DNA from: Triticum aestivum
Taxonomy: Eukaryota > Streptophyta > Magnoliopsida > Poales > Poaceae
Assembly: GCF_018294505.1 (NCBI RefSeq)
Contig: NC_057797.1
Coordinates: forward strand, 122,641,116-122,705,115
Reading direction: 5' to 3'
DNA length: 64,000 nucleotides
A model generated the notes under the pieces. That model had not been told where the DNA came from and did no database searches. It worked only from the letters and a program-made list of their open reading frames with translations. Numbering within the stretch: the first letter of the stretch is position 1; every line of letters starts with the position of its first letter. Both the position numbers and the translations under genes were made by a program. Positions 34,901 to 48,281 of this stretch are shown here, one piece after another.

Positions 34901-36745
34901 TATATATGAATCTTTTGAGTTGTTGATAGTGAATGTTGGCTATCAATATGAACGTGTCCTGTGAACCTGAGTTTGATATGAATGTTTACCTTTTCTGTTG
35001 TATTTGTGTGTGAACTTGTTAGTATGCCTACTGTGGGGTATAAAATGCAGGTCTCTTATAAAAGTAATGTTGTGTCCAATTTATGTTTTCCCTTCTAACC
35101 ACATTATATATACTTGCAAAAGGGCCCGCGCATTGCAACGGGAAAAAGTATGGCACACACTTACGTTCTATTCTTCTTTACCGGGTCTGTCATTACATGT
35201 GCTCTGGTGTAATAACATCATAAATTACCAAACTGCCTTAGGAATTTTTGTCTCAGGCACCACAGTGAGAATGATTGACAATATGAGCATCACCAGCCTG
35301 AACAAAGTTGTTGCTGTTATGACCGGCATGGCCAAGATTATATATGATGCGCACTGACATCCAACAACAACATTTCTCATGGTTTCGGTTTTTTTCTTGA
35401 ACCAGTGCTATATTTGATTATTTGGCACAAAAAAGTTGTAATTCTTTCAGTCCAACTACGGCCAACATGGCTCGTCATTCTTCCAAAAGATGTCCCTTAT
35501 GATATTTTTTTAGAAAAAGGAGTGCATTATCTCCTTGCTGTCGTCTAACTGAAGGAAACTGAATGTGAAAATTTAAGTGTATATAGACTGACCCACTCGG
35601 AGTGCATACAAAAATATTTTTATCCAAGTCGCCAGTGCCAACATTGTACCTCCAATGTCCATCTGCATCTACACGGCTAGGTCTAATCTTAAGCTAGAAT
35701 GAAACTACCAAGAAAACTGAGATAACAGTAGCCGACCCCGGGCAGCAGGTGGTTAGGGATCATCAGCAGAGAAACACGAAGTCGGCTGATGACCGCCGAG
35801 CATGGCCAGGCCCATCTCGCTCTCGTGGCTGTCGTGGTGGCTCCCGGGCCTCTCTGTGGCTCCTCCACTCCGAGTCCACAGCCCGACCTTGGTATTCCGC
35901 CTCCATCCTCCTCCGATCTCTGTCCCGCATGCTCCTCCACACCCCCCTCTCCAAGCCGACGGATCCGACCTTCCCCTCACTGGATCCGGTCCACCACGAG
36001 CCTCAAGCTACCCTGCCGCCGCGCTCGTGTCCATGTCGTGCGTGGTGTAGAGGTGGCCAGCGTGTGGAACAGGCTGCGTCGCAGGCATCTGCGCGTTGCG
36101 CCTCCGCCGGACTGCCTTTTTGTTGTAAAATTTCCCTTCGTTCTCATTCTGTGTTTGTTGATTCAAGAGGCTCGTTGTTGATATGCAATTTTCCTAGGTA
36201 TATAAACTGGTAGACTTTCATGTAAGCAATGAAGGTGGGATTACTCTGAGTACATGTGTGAAAATTAGGTAAGGTACAGATACAGAAGCGTGCATGCAGG
36301 TCAAAACATGCATGCAGGCCCAATAAGAGAATGTGGACGTGGACCAATTGGATGGACAAAGTTTTTAGTACCGCCTCGCAGCAATTGGATGGACTATCGA
36401 TCAAAACTAACGGAAAAAAACTGAAAGCGTAAATTCGCGGAAAGAAGCGTATTGTGACGCTGAACCCAAAGAGTCAATCTGTGCTTTATTATTAGGGAAA
36501 GATTTATATTATTACTATTATCGTATATTTTATAGACACTTATATATACATTAGAAAAACATCCCACGTGTTATTAACTTATAAAGGTAAATGTTTAACG
36601 GAAGTTGGCAAGGAAAATCCTGGTTGTTTTTGACTCACTGGCAAGGAAAATCCTGGTGATTGCGTACAAAAGCTTGCGAAAATTTTAAGGACCAATTTAA
36701 TAATAACACGCTCATTTTTATTTTGAGCAATAACTCGCTAATTTC

Positions 36746-36749
<4 letters not shown>
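31961..36749. other. Unassigned region, gene-like fragments only
   Basis: A TATATATAGG box at 32476, leader-like sequence and the ORF 32606-32989 suggest a transcript start, with a CAG|GTATATC donor at 32819, but no continuing reading frame follows. Short K/R-rich exon-like segments occur near 33825-33900. A minus-strand frame at 34213-34407 has a CVFLGYASSN stretch reminiscent of copia pol. GC-rich DNA at 35730-36150 is open in several frames without family resemblance. I cannot support a gene. Confidence 0.4.

Positions 36750-36791
<42 letters not shown>
36750..36791. repeat. (TA)n microsatellite
   Basis: About 20 uninterrupted TA units. Confidence 0.97.
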
Positions 36792-36792
<1 letters not shown>

Positions 36793-37086
36793 GTGCCTCT
36801 CCGGTTTATTGTTTGATATTAATTGCTCCTTCTAACATAACATTATATATATAATGAGCCCACCTAATACGTGTATTTCAAGGAAGTGCAAATGGGCTGG
36901 GATTTCTTAGAAAATATAAATGGGCCTGATTGACGTGAAATTATTTGTTCACCCAGCCCAGCAAATGGACTGTACATTCTAGAAAACATGGGTTAAATAT
37001 ATGCCAAATTTTTGCAGGCTGACATGTGGGCCAATAGGTCGAAGCCTACGCAGGGTGTTGTCAACTTGGTCAACAAATGATTTTGT

Positions 37087-40060
37087 CATCCACAGCCATT
37101 GGATTTATATCCAACGACCGGCATGCACCTTCAATCTCTTGTCTTCTTCCTCCAGCGTCGCCGGGACCGCCTGGTCCGGCCTCCGGCGGCTAGCAGCTCT
37201 GCTTAGCATGCATCGCTGCGAAGCGCTACCCCACCGCCGGCCAGGCTATCCCTCCACCCCTCGACACCTCCTGTTATTCTCCACAGATTACATCCCCACG
37301 CCGCAACAGAACCAGTTATAACCCTTCTCCTCCTCTCAATCTGCGACTCCACTGTCGCGTTTTCCCATCTCCGAGTCGTTCCCGTCCGGGGCCTCGCCGT
37401 CGTCCACCGCCTTGCTGCGTTCGATGCAGCGTGGTAAACAAACAAGAGTCGTTAGAAGAGGACTGTACATGGAGAGCCTGACGGCTGGGACCCACGAGGT
37501 CCATGGTCGCATGCAAGGAAAGTTCCTCCTATTAAGCTGAAAAAATGTTTCCTCCACCTGACAGCTGGGACCCACCGGCTATATCTTCGCAGGGAAGGAA
37601 GTGCCTCCTTGTTTTGTGAAAAAAAATTATTCATCCCGTTGATAGCTGGGACCCGTCAGATTTGGTGACTGACTTGTGGGCCTACTAAGGGGACGTGTAC
37701 GCACGGCTTTGTCAACTTAATCAACAAATGATTCTAGCAGCTGGACCGTTGGATGTTAGTCCAACAACCGTGCTCCTTCTTCAACCTCTGTTCTTGCTCC
37801 TATCTCCCGTGGGCGGCATCGTGGCTGTGCTGCCGCGCACCCGAACCAGTTAAGTTTCCCACTCCTCTCCATCTGTGACTCCACTGCCCCGTCTTCCCCA
37901 TCTCCGGGTTGTTCCAGTCTGGGTGCGCTCGGCACGGTGTGGTCAACAACCGAGAGTCATCGGAAGATGACTGTATGTGAGAGGCTGACAGTGGGTACGC
38001 ACCACGCCCATGGACGCATGCATGCAACGGAACGTGGCGAGGTCAATGTGGTCAAGGAACGACTTCCATCGGAAGTATACTGTACGTGGAGAGTCTTAGC
38101 TAGGGCCACGGCCGCAGCAAGTAAGTGCCTCCTTATTACACGGAAAATAATGATTCCTCCAACTGACAGCAGGGACCCACTGGACGGGCCACCATATTTT
38201 GCAAAAAAAACGTTTGCCCCCTGACTGCTGGGACCCACCTGACGAGCCACCGTATTTCGCGAAAAAATGTCCCCCCCCCCCCGCTGTCAGCTCGGACCCA
38301 CCGGAAGTGCCTCCTTATTACGCACAAAAAATGAATACTCCCCTAGCTACCTGGGACCCACCTTGGTGGGAGGCTGACTTGTGGGCCTACTAAGTTGACA
38401 GGGACGAATGACTTTGTCAACTTAGTCAATATGAACGATTCTAGCTCCAGTGACCGACGATGTCCATCCAACGGCCGTAGTGCTTCTTCAACCTCTGGTC
38501 TGCTTGCTCCAGTCCCCCAAAGAAGCGCCGGTCATGCCGCATGCTCCTGCCTCCCATAGTCGGTTGTGCTGCCGCGGAGGCCTCACCACCCCCTACTTTT
38601 CCCATCGCTGGCCAGGCCCTGCGGCGACGACAGCCTCACACCGTAGCCGAACCAGTGAACCCTCGTACTCCTCTCCGCGCGGGCTTCCACTATCGTGTCT
38701 TCCCCGGCTCCGCGTCGTCCCTTCCTAGGCCTCGCCGTCGTCCACCACCGTGGTGCTCTCCGCGCGGCGTGGTCAACGTGGTCAAGGAACGACTTCCATG
38801 AGAAGAGTACTGTATGTGGAGAGGCTGACAGCTGGGTCCACGGCCACAACCCTAGTTTTTTTTGTGATTTGCCAAGTAGTCGCTTTGTCAGGCCTGTTGG
38901 GCTGCAAATCTTTCAAGACAAGGAGAGCTTTCATTCAGCTGGCCGAGAAAATGGCCCATCAGTAATGAGAAATGGGTTGTACATTTTTAAAACACATCAA
39001 ACTGGCAATTAGTTTCCAATATATTTTTTTCATTTCAAGATTTTAAATTACATTAATTTTTATGCATGGAGAATTTGTTGGATTTTCTATTGATATACAT
39101 TTATTTTAAAAATCAGTTTGAATGTGAGTCGAAATTTCGGGATTAAAAACAGTTCGGACCGCACCGAAATATGCAAAATTTCATATACTTTTTTAACCGT
39201 GGCCACAATATGGGTTGTAATGCTAACAAAAATAATATGGGCTCCAAAAAAACCTTAAGAATTAGCAAATGGGTTGTAAATTATTAGAAATAATGGCAGA
39301 TGGGATGTATGATGTTTTCCACAGATTTGAGGCTTTCCTAAAAAAAGGTTGACGCACAAGCACTGACTGTTGGATGTCCATCCAACGGCCGTCGTGCTTC
39401 TTCAATCTCTGCTCTTCCTGCTCCAGCCGCTCCAACAAGCACAGGTGGGACTGCCTGCTCCCTCCTCCCGCGGCCGGCTATGCTGCCGCGCAGGCCTCAC
39501 CGCCCACCATACTCCCATCGCTGGCCTAGCCATCCCACTACTCACCCACACCTGCTGTTATTCTCCAGCGATGGCAGACGAACCAGTAAACCCTCGTACA
39601 GTCGTACTCCCCTCCGCGTGGGAAACTACTGCCGAGTCTTCCCTGCCTCCGTATCGTCCCCTTCCTAGGCCTCGCCGTCGTCCACCACCATGGTGCTCTC
39701 GGCGCGGCATGGTCAATGTGGTCAACGACCGACTTCCATCGGAAGAGTACTGTGCGTGGAGACGCTGACAGCTGGGTCCACGGCCGCAGCAAGGAACTGC
39801 CTCCTTATTACGTGCAAAATAATTATTCCTCCACCTGACAGCGGGGACCCACCGAACGGGCCACCGTATTTCGCGAAAAAATGTTTCCCCCTGACTGCTG
39901 GGACCCACCAGCTACACCTTCGCACGCAAGGAAGTGCGTCCGGGCAAAAACAAAACAAAACAATTCGCCCCCCTGGCTGTTGGGACCCACCAGCTACATC
40001 TTCGCACGCAAGGAAGTGCCTGACAGTCGGGACCCACCTGGTCGAAGCGTATGTAGCGTT
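37087..40060. repeat. Four diverged copies of a 0.7-0.9 kb module
   Basis: The landmark TTGGATGTCCATCCAACGGCCG followed by a CTTCTTCAAnCTCT tract and CTGCTCCAG recurs near 37095, 37743, 38450 and 39365. Each is followed by a GC-rich part, then GTGGTCAACGnnCGACTTCCATCGGAAGAGTACTG, then several short tandem copies of CTGACAGCTGGGACCCACC plus AAGTGCCTCCTTATTA. The modules differ by substitutions and small indels. ORFs on either strand follow the repeat pattern and are not credible proteins. Confidence 0.65.
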
Positions 40061-40289
40061 GTCATTCTGGTCGCGAATGTGTACGTACATATATACTGGT
40101 GGATATAGAGGCACGCACGTGTCGTAGTAGAGGCGCGTACGTGTCATAGCATGTACACGTACGTACAGCGGCCAGGGTGCAAGAATGAAAATACGGCCAC
40201 GTATGTGTACATACGGGCGGGGTCTCGAACGCCTACTCGCGCATACATACGGCCTGGGCTCGTGTACATGGCTGGGTCGGAACGGAGAA

Positions 40290-41130
40290 ACAGCATCGTC
40301 GTCGTGTTCATGGGGAGGCAACGGAATGCGGCGTGTTCATGGGGAGGCAACGAAATGCGTCGTGTTCATCGGGAGGCAACGGAACGCGTGGGAGCCAACC
40401 GACTGGGTCAGAACGGAATGCGTGGTCGTGTTCATCGGGAGGTATTGGACGGAACAGGCGATGGAAACGAGGCCTGGCGTACCGCAAAATGGAGGAAACG
40501 ACCTTGTGTTCGACCGGCCACGTTTGGAATGGGATCCTGTTCATCGAGAGGGGTCTGGCGTACCGCAAAACGGAGGAAACGGACCTCCTACGGTCGAAAC
40601 GGGGGTCCTGTCGATCAGGAGGGGTGTGGCGTACCGCAAAACGGAGGAAAGGACCTCCTACGGTCGAAACAGGGGTCCTGTTCATCGGGAGGGGTGTGGG
40701 GTACCGCAAAACGGGACTCCACGAGATACTGTTCATCTCCACCGTCGACCTCCTCCAGCCTCCACGGGCTCCTGTTCATCCAGCCTCCACCGCGTGCTAC
40801 TCCACCAGCTACTATTCAACCACCCCTCCACCGTCTACTGTTCATCCAGCCCTCCACACCACGGGGTCCTGTTCAACCACCCCTCCACGGGCACCCCTCC
40901 ACCGTCTACTGTTCATCCAGCCCTCCACCACACCAAGGGGTCCTGTTCATCCAGAGGCAACACCACCGCTCACTGTTCATCCACCCCCCGCCCGCAATGC
41001 TCACTATTCATCCTAGAGGCAGCATCGATCGGCTTCAGTTAGCAGCAGTAGCGAAGGAATCGCTCGATCGGGTTCAGTTAACATCCATCGATCGATCGCT
41101 CAAGTTCAGTAACGCGTAGCCTGTAGTGCA
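40290..41130. repeat. Subterminal repeat array of the CACTA-type element
   Basis: Three nested repeat types: a 29-bp unit GTGTTCATGGGGAGGCAACG (40306-40395); a 70-81 bp unit TGGCGTACCGCAAAACGGAGG at 40475, 40556, 40627 and 40697; and CTGTTCATC at 40537, 40678, 40729, 40772, 40838, 40909, 40943 and 40973. A CGGGTTCAGTTA motif repeats at 41030-41145. Reiterated short motifs near the ends are what CACTA transposases bind. Confidence 0.6.
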
Positions 41131-41497
41131 ATCGCTCGGGTTCAGTTAGAGCCCAATGCCTCGCACTCACGCACGTACGTGTACAAGAGAAACGCGCATC
41201 GCTCGGCCCCGACCTCCCACCGTAACTGGGAAATCCCCGAAATTTTCCTCCCCCTCGCTTCTACCATGGTTTTTTCCGTCATGGACGGCCCAAAGAATGT
41301 CATGCAGCTGTGTCTCCGGCCCGCCCAGGACGAAAAGCCCATTTTCTGTCATGATTTTTTGTCATAGAAGTAGGAGCCCACCACATCTATGATGATACCG
41401 GGTTTTGTCACAATTATCGTCATGGAAGTGTCATATGTATGACAAAAAAAAATTTCGTTCGGCCCAAAATGTCACGAATGTGTCTTTTTTTGTAGTG

Positions 41498-41996
41498 TAT
41501 TGTGCTCCTCGAAGTTTTTGGGTATATGGGTATATATGGGAGGAATAAGTACGTCGATGGATCTACGGGCTGTCCACGAGGCAGGGGGCGCGCCCAGGGG
41601 GTGGGGGCGCCCCCCACCCACGTGGGCAGCCCGGGAGTCTCCTGGTCCAACTCCGATACTTCGTGGGCTTCTTCTGGTCCAAAAATAAGTTCCGTGAAGT
41701 TTCAGGTCAATTGGACTCCGTTTGATTTTCCTTTTCTGTGATACTCTAAGGAAAAAATAGAAACTGGCACTGGGCTCTGGGTTAATAGGTTAGTCCCAAA
41801 AAATAATATAAAAGTGCATAATAAAGCCCATAAACATCCAAACTAGATAATATAATAGCATGGAACAATAAAAAATTATATATACATTGGAGACTATCAG
41901 CATCCCCAAGCTTAATTCCCACTCGTCCTTGAGTAGGTAAATGATAAAAACAGAATTTTTGATGTGGAATGCTACCTAACATATTTGTCGTGGAAT
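41498..41996 (-). mobile_element. Retrotransposon remnant, Sabrina-like
   Basis: Non-coding sequence with TATATGGGAGGAATAAGTACG, AGGTCAATTGGACTCCG and CATCCCCAAGCTTAATTCCC phrases that I associate with the LTR and adjacent leader of a common Triticeae gypsy family. Both ends are cut, on the left by the CACTA-type end and on the right by the next element. The family name is from memory and unverified. Confidence 0.35.
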
Positions 41997-42772
41997 TGTC
42001 ATGGCAGATGTCCTAGAGCAAGGACTTAGTCTTAGGGCCATCGCACTAGGAATCTTAAAGGGGTTAATCGGGACAAAGGACATGAGAGAGTTTTATACTA
42101 GTTCGGCCCCTTACGATGAAGGTAAAAGCCTACGTCTAGTTGGGTTTGGTATTGCTGGGGTTTCGATCACCAAGAGGCTTAACTCGCCGGCTTGGTTATC
42201 GACTTATTGTTTCTTACCCTAAACCGCCACCGGGCCGTCCCCTTATATACACAGGTCGACGCCATGTGGCCTACAGAGTCCCGGCCGGCTCATAATCGTG
42301 TCCGGCTCGGTGACTTTCTTTATATGTCTTTCTGTACAAGTATTTCCTCACATGTGGCGTTTTACAATATCGGGCTTTAAGCCGGCCCCTGACCTTTGGG
42401 CCTTCTATAAGACTTAATAAACTACAAACTTGGACGTTTACTGAACTTCTTGTGTAACCCGCCATTGAAGCTGACCCGGCCCCTCCTGGGCGGGTCTCAG
42501 CTGATAGTAATATCCCCAACATTAGGCCCCAGGTTGACTCTAAACTTTGTTCTTTGTCAATCTTCAACACTTAGTCAGAATCCATCCTCTGTCTAAAAAC
42601 TTCTGTAACCCATCGTGACGTCATCTTTTGAAAACACAAAAAACCTTCATGACGTCATCTTACAATGGATCTTTCAGTTTTTAATGCCTTCTGAGAATCG
42701 AGGCGTCTGTTTAGTTGGACAATTATTATTGGGTCTCCTTGATTTTCGCGCCCGCCTGTTCGCATCTGCCCT

Positions 42773-42780
42773 TATAAATA
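42773..42780 (+). promoter_or_regulatory. TATA box upstream of the Transposase_28-type gene
   Basis: TATAAATA followed by a C/T-rich leader (CCTTCCCATTCTCC). A 5'-UTR intron probably follows, ending TTATTTTTCAG at 43438, 13 bp before the ATG at 43452. Confidence 0.6.
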
Positions 42781-44280
42781 GGCACGCGGCCGGTCCTTCC
42801 CATTCTCCTTTCTTCCTCATCTTCTTCCTCTCGCAACCTCCGTCACTGCTCGAGCTCCGCCGCCGCTGCGACTCTCATTGTCGTCATCAAGCTTGGCCAC
42901 TACATCACCCTGAGTTCATCCAGAGAACGTGTCGACTTTTCGCGGTAGGCCTGCTTCTTGTAAGCTTTCCTCTCTCTCCCGTACCTAGATCCGTTTCTAG
43001 GTTTCACGAGTTCTTCAGTGTTCTTCATCTGTTCATCACGGGCCATCTTGTAGATCTCCTCCGCAACTTATTTTGATCCAGAAAAGAGATATAAGTCGCG
43101 CGGTAGCTGTTTGGCATTCATTTTTGATATCAGTAGATCCCTTTTACCTGAACAGATGCTTCGTTATAGTCGACAAACTTCTCTGTACTAAGTTTTTTAG
43201 GTCTGGAATATTTCCCTTTTTGAAACTGCCCTTTGATCCAAAATGATAATAAGAACTTGGCGAAACTTGTTTATACCAACACTTAACTGAATTCTGCCTT
43301 CTGAGAAAATATGTAGTCATGGCGGCTTACCACTCCGGCTTTGTTGTCCTTATATACCATTAGCCCTTAGTTAAACTGCCATTACTTGCTTTATAATTGA
43401 CCATAGACTGAACCACCATATTGTTATTTATTTTTCAGTTCATTACTCATCATGCTGTCGAAGTCACCGACTGTCTGTAACTGGGTCCCTTCTTCCATAA
43501 CTGAGGAACGGTTAAAAGAATTCTTCATCATTGGGTTTCTGCCTTCAAAGAATGTCATGTCTTATCGTGCTCCTGACCCGGAGGAAGAACGTCCCAATCC
43601 GAAAGATGGAGAAGTGATTATCATTACTGACCACATGAACCGGGGATTTTCACCACCCGGTTCAAAATTCTTCAGAGAGGTCCTTCATTTTTTCAAACTC
43701 CATGCTCAAGACCTTGGACCCAACTCTGTTTCCAATATTTGTAACTTCCAAGTGCTCTGTGAGGTGTATCTTCAGCAAGAGCCCACTATAGAATTGTTTA
43801 GAGAGTACTTTTATTTGAATCGCCAGAATCAATGCACCAACGGTTCTAGCTTAGAACTTGGAGGCATTTCAATTCAGCACCGTCAGGGTGCTGTTTTTCC
43901 TCTCATCGTCTTACCGAGCCACCCAAAAGATTGGAACCAAACTTGGTTTTATTGTCAGGATACTTCTCCAGCAAACGAGAAGCCTTTGCCGGGTTATCGC
44001 CCTAACCGTCTTGACTCCAAGTTCACCCTTTTGTATAAGCTTACTGTCGCTAAACATAGGAAGCTTTTTCCCTCCATTAGAAGAATGAATGGCTTATTGG
44101 GTAATGGTCTAACCGGAGTAGATCTGACCCGTTGTTGGATCTCATGGCGGGTTATCCCATTAAGTCGTTGATCTCAACTGATGTATGAATATGACGGTAG
44201 CCCAGACCACCCTCTTCATCACAGCCAAGTTGAACTCACCGAAGAAGACATTGTTTCGATGTCGACCCTTTTGGTAAATG

Positions 44281-47200
44281 TGTAACGCCCCGAGACCGAT
44301 GTGCCAGGTGTCGTCCAGTTATTCGCTGTTGTTGCATTGTCATTGCTTGTGTGTCATGCATTGCATATCATGTCATCATGCGCATTTCATTTGCATACGT
44401 GTTCGTCTCATGCATCCGAGCATTTTCCCCGTTGTCCGTTTTGCAATCCGGCGCTCCGTTCTCCTCCGGTGGTCATTTCTACCTTCTTCTCGTGTGTGGG
44501 GATTAAACATTTCCGGATTGGACCGAGACTTGCCAAGCGGCCTTGGTTTACTACCGGTAGACCGCCTGTCAAGTTTCGTACCATTTGGACTTCGTTTGAT
44601 GCCCCAACGGTTAACCGAGGGACCGAACAGGCCTCGTGTGTGTTGCAGCCCAACACCCTTCCAAAGTGGCCCAAAACCCACCAAAACTATCTCCATCATC
44701 TAGAGCATTCGATCACGATCGCGTGGCCGAAAACCGCACCTCATTTGGACTCTCCTAGCTCCCTCTACCTATAAATATGTGCACCCCGTCAAAATTCACG
44801 GTCGAAACCCTAGCGTCTTCCTCCTTGCGCCACCGGACATGTCTGACCGAGCCGGACATGTCCAGCCTCCACGTCGCCCCGGCCAATCACGGCTTGACAC
44901 GTCGTCACTGCCGCCTCCTGCGCCAACCCCGCCGTGCCACGTGTCCGCGCCGCCCTGTCCGCACCGCGCCTCCCAGCCGCGCGGCCCACCTAGGCCCGGG
45001 GCGAGCCCGCGGGGCCCATCCAGCGCCGCCCCGAGTGCCCGAGCCTCGCCGCCTCTTCTCCGCCGGCGGCAGCCTCTGTTCATCATCTTCACTGCGCCCC
45101 ACCGCCACCGGCCATCGCCGAGCACCGCCGCCTGCGCCCACCGGCCGCCGCCTCCGCCCTGCTCCTCCGCCGGCGCTGGCCCGCCTCCCCTCACCGGCGC
45201 AGGTGCTCCGGCCACCGCGGCCCTGCGCCGCCTCGCCGTCCCGGAGCTCCGCCATCTCCGGCCGCCGCCGTCATCGTTCCTCCGGCGAGCTCCGCCACTG
45301 TTCCGGCGAACTCCGTCCGTGCCTCGGTTCGCGTGCATGAACCCTAGGTCTGAGATTTGAGAGAGGTTGACTTTTTCCCTAAGTCCTTGAGTTTTCCATG
45401 TTTCATATGCCCACGTTCATCATGTCGTAACTTTGCATCCGTAGTCCGATTCATGCGTGTAGCATATCAAAATGTTCGTCTCAGAGAGCACATCATTTCA
45501 TCTCATTGCATCATTTTTCTCAATATGCCATATGTTCATGTTGTTTCCTAGTGATCCGTGCCTCTTTTAAGGATGATCAGTAAGGATGATTTGTTAATCT
45601 TGTCGTGCTCTATCCATCCATGTCTTTGTTTGCAATTATGGAGCACCCTAGCTTGAGTCAATCGAGCTCTACTTTTGCTATTTCGTGAATCTGGGCAGAT
45701 TGTGTACTTGTTAGCGATTTTGCCGAGGATGTTGTAGTTGATCCGTGCATGCTATGCTATTGTTCTTGCCATGTCTAGCTTGTATAATGTGTATTCTAGA
45801 TGGGTGCATGCTTAGATTGTCATGACTTGCTCTGTAGTGAGTGCATCGAGCTCGTAAACATGCCTACTTGATATCTGTTTTCAGCATGCTCCAGTTTTCA
45901 CTAAGTCTGAGAACTGATTATGTTTTTGCCATGTTCACATGCCTGCAATTGTATTTTCTGATCCGTTTTGGCTCAAGGTCACTAAGGGACTTTTGTTAAG
46001 CTCTTTGAGTAGCTCCATGCCATGCTTTACTTTGCCATATTCAGATCATGTAGCATATAGTTTTCATGCTACAAAGAGTGCTATATGATCTGAAATTCCA
46101 GACAAGTGTTAATTTCACTAAGTCTAAAATCTGTTTACCAAATGCATTTTTGCCATGCTTGTTTGAACCTGTTAATGGATGAATTGGCCGTAGCTCAGTG
46201 CTAGTCTTTTGTTAATTATCTTAAATGGATCCCTGCCATGTATTTTGATGCCATGTTTGGGTGCTGTAGCATGTTCATCTTGTCGCATTTAGATGGCTAC
46301 TTGCTGTAATTGCAGACCGGTGCCATATTTGAATTGCTTGCCATTTCCAAACCGTAGCTCCGATTCTGGCGTTCTTCATATCGTTTTCAAGCGTTTTCAT
46401 CCCATCTTTCCAGTGGCACACTTGGATTTCCAAGTTGAGGCCGGGTTCATTCATTCCTTTGCAATCATGCATATGCATCGCATACCGCATCCCGCATATC
46501 ATACCATGTTCATGTGTTGGTTGTTTACTATGTTGTGTGCTTCTTTTCTGGTGTTTGCTTCTTCGGGTTGGTTCCGATAATGTGGCGTTGTGAGGACCTG
46601 TTCGTCTACGTTCCATTTGTCTTCTTCATGGACTCGTTCTTCTTCCTTGCGGGATTTCAGGCAAGATGACCATACCCTCGAAATCACTTCTATCTTTGCT
46701 TGCTAGATGCTCGCTCTTTTGCTATGCCTATGCTATGATGCCTACCACTTGCTTATCATGCCTCCCAAATTGCCATGTTCAACCTCTAACCCACCATGTC
46801 CTGGCAAACCGTTGATTGGCTATGTTACCACTTTGCTCAGCCCCTCTTATAGCGTTGCTAGTTGCACGTGAAGATTGGAGGCCTTTCCTTGTTGGAACAT
46901 TATTTACTTGTTGGGATATTAGTATATTGCCATGTTATCTTAAAGCATCTATATACTTGATAAAGGCTGGAAGGCTCGGCCTTATGCCTAGTGTTTTGTT
47001 CCACTCTTGCCTCCCTAGTATTCGTCATATCGGTGTTATGTTCCCGGATTTTGCGTTCTTACGCGGTTGGGTAATAATGGGAACCCCTTGACAGTTCGCG
47101 TTGAGTGAAACTCTTCCAGCAATGCCCAACATTGGTTTTACCATTCGCCACCTAGCCTTTTCTTTTCCCTTGGGGGTCGCGCGCCCAAGGGTCGTCATTA

Positions 47201-48281
47201 TTTTAAACCCCCGGGCCAGTGCTCCTCTGAGTGTTGGTCCAACTTGTCAGCCGCTGGTGGCCACCAGGGGCAACTCTGGGCTGGCCTACCAGAAGTTTAG
47301 ACAATCCGGTGTGCCCTGAGAAAGAGATATGTGCAGCTCCTATCGGGATTTGTTGGCACATTCGGGCGGTGTTGCTGGTTTAGTTTTACCCTGTCGAAAT
47401 GTCTTGTAGAACTGGGATACCGAGTCTGATCGGAGTGTCTCGGGAGGAGGTCTATTCCTTTGTTGACCGTGAGAGCTTGTCATGGGCTAAGTTGGGACAC
47501 CCCTGCAGGGATTTGAACTTTCGAAAGCCGTGCCCGCGGTTATGGGCAGATGGGAATTTGTTAACGTTCGGTTGTAGAAAACCTGAAGTTGACCTTAATT
47601 AAAATATATCAACAGCGTGTGTTACCGTGATGGTCTCTTTCCGGCGGAGTCCGGGAAGTGAACACGGTGTTGGAGTTATGCTTGACGTAGGTTGTTTTAG
47701 GATCACTTCTTGATCATAGATTTCTCGAACGTGCTTTGCCTTCTCTTCTCGCTCTCTTTTGCGTATATTAGCCACCATATATGCTAGTCGCTTGCTGCAG
47801 CTCCGCCTCATACCTTTACCTTACCCATAAGCTTAAATAGTCTTAATCGTGAGGGTGTGAGATTGCTGAGTCCCCGTGACTCACAGATACTTCCAAAACC
47901 AGCTTGCAGGTGCCGATGAGTCCGTGCAGATGACGCAACCAAGCTCAGGAGGAGCTCGATGAAGATCTTGTCCTTTGTGTTGTTTCGTTCTAGTTGATCA
48001 GTAGTGGAGCCCAGTTGGGGTCGATCGGGGACCTTGTCGCATTTGGGGTTCTTCTTTTGTTTTGGTTCCGTAGTCGGACCTTGATTGTATCTGTTTGATG
48101 TAATGCTTTATTTATGTAATTGTGTGAAGTGGCGATTGTAAGCCAACTGTGTATCTCTTTCCATTATGTATTACTTGGGTTGTGTGAAGATTACCTCACT
48201 TGCGACATTGCTTTCAATGCGGTTATGCCTCTAAGTCGTGCTTCGACACGTGGGAGATATAGCCGCATCGAGGGCGTTACA
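44281..48281 (+). repeat. Solo LTR of a chromovirus, 4.0 kb
   Basis: Begins TGTAACGCCC and ends GGGCGTTACA, a perfect 10-bp inverted pair. It is flanked by AAATG on both sides (44276-44280 and 48282-48286). There is no internal region, so the element was reduced by recombination between its two LTRs. Sequence blocks match, in inverted orientation, the LTRs at 52319-56653 and 60745-64000. Confidence 0.93.
44770..44777 (+). promoter_or_regulatory. TATA box in the solo LTR
   Basis: TATAAATA followed by ATGTGCACCCC and AAACCCTAG. The equivalent box is at 56114-56121 in the inverted LTR. It may still drive transcription into the interrupted gene. Confidence 0.6.

Larger units (their letters stand above)
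36950..41497 (-). mobile_element. Right part of a CACTA-type DNA transposon, left limit unknown
   Basis: The sequence closes at 41497 with the complement of CACTACAAAAAAAGACACA, followed by a TGACA-rich subterminal zone; this is the terminus of Triticeae CACTA elements. The last bases TAGTG are followed by TAT, which could be the 3-bp target duplication. No matching left terminus was found in the window, so 36950 only marks where the repetitive interior begins. No transposase frame is present. Orientation is arbitrary. Confidence 0.55.

Noticed and set aside
35098..35150. GGGCCCGCGCATTGCAACGGGAAA near-palindrome
   Set aside because: Resembles terminal motifs of some grass transposons, but no partner end or target duplication was found.
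40151..41119. 322-residue open frame on the plus strand and long overlapping frames
   Set aside because: It lies on tandem repeats that are stop-free in several frames; composition follows the repeats and no family resemblance is seen.
44779..45360. Open frames of about 190 residues on both strands
   Set aside because: GC-rich leader part of the solo LTR; the matching block in the inverted LTR (55471-56136) is also open on both strands but does not keep a common protein.
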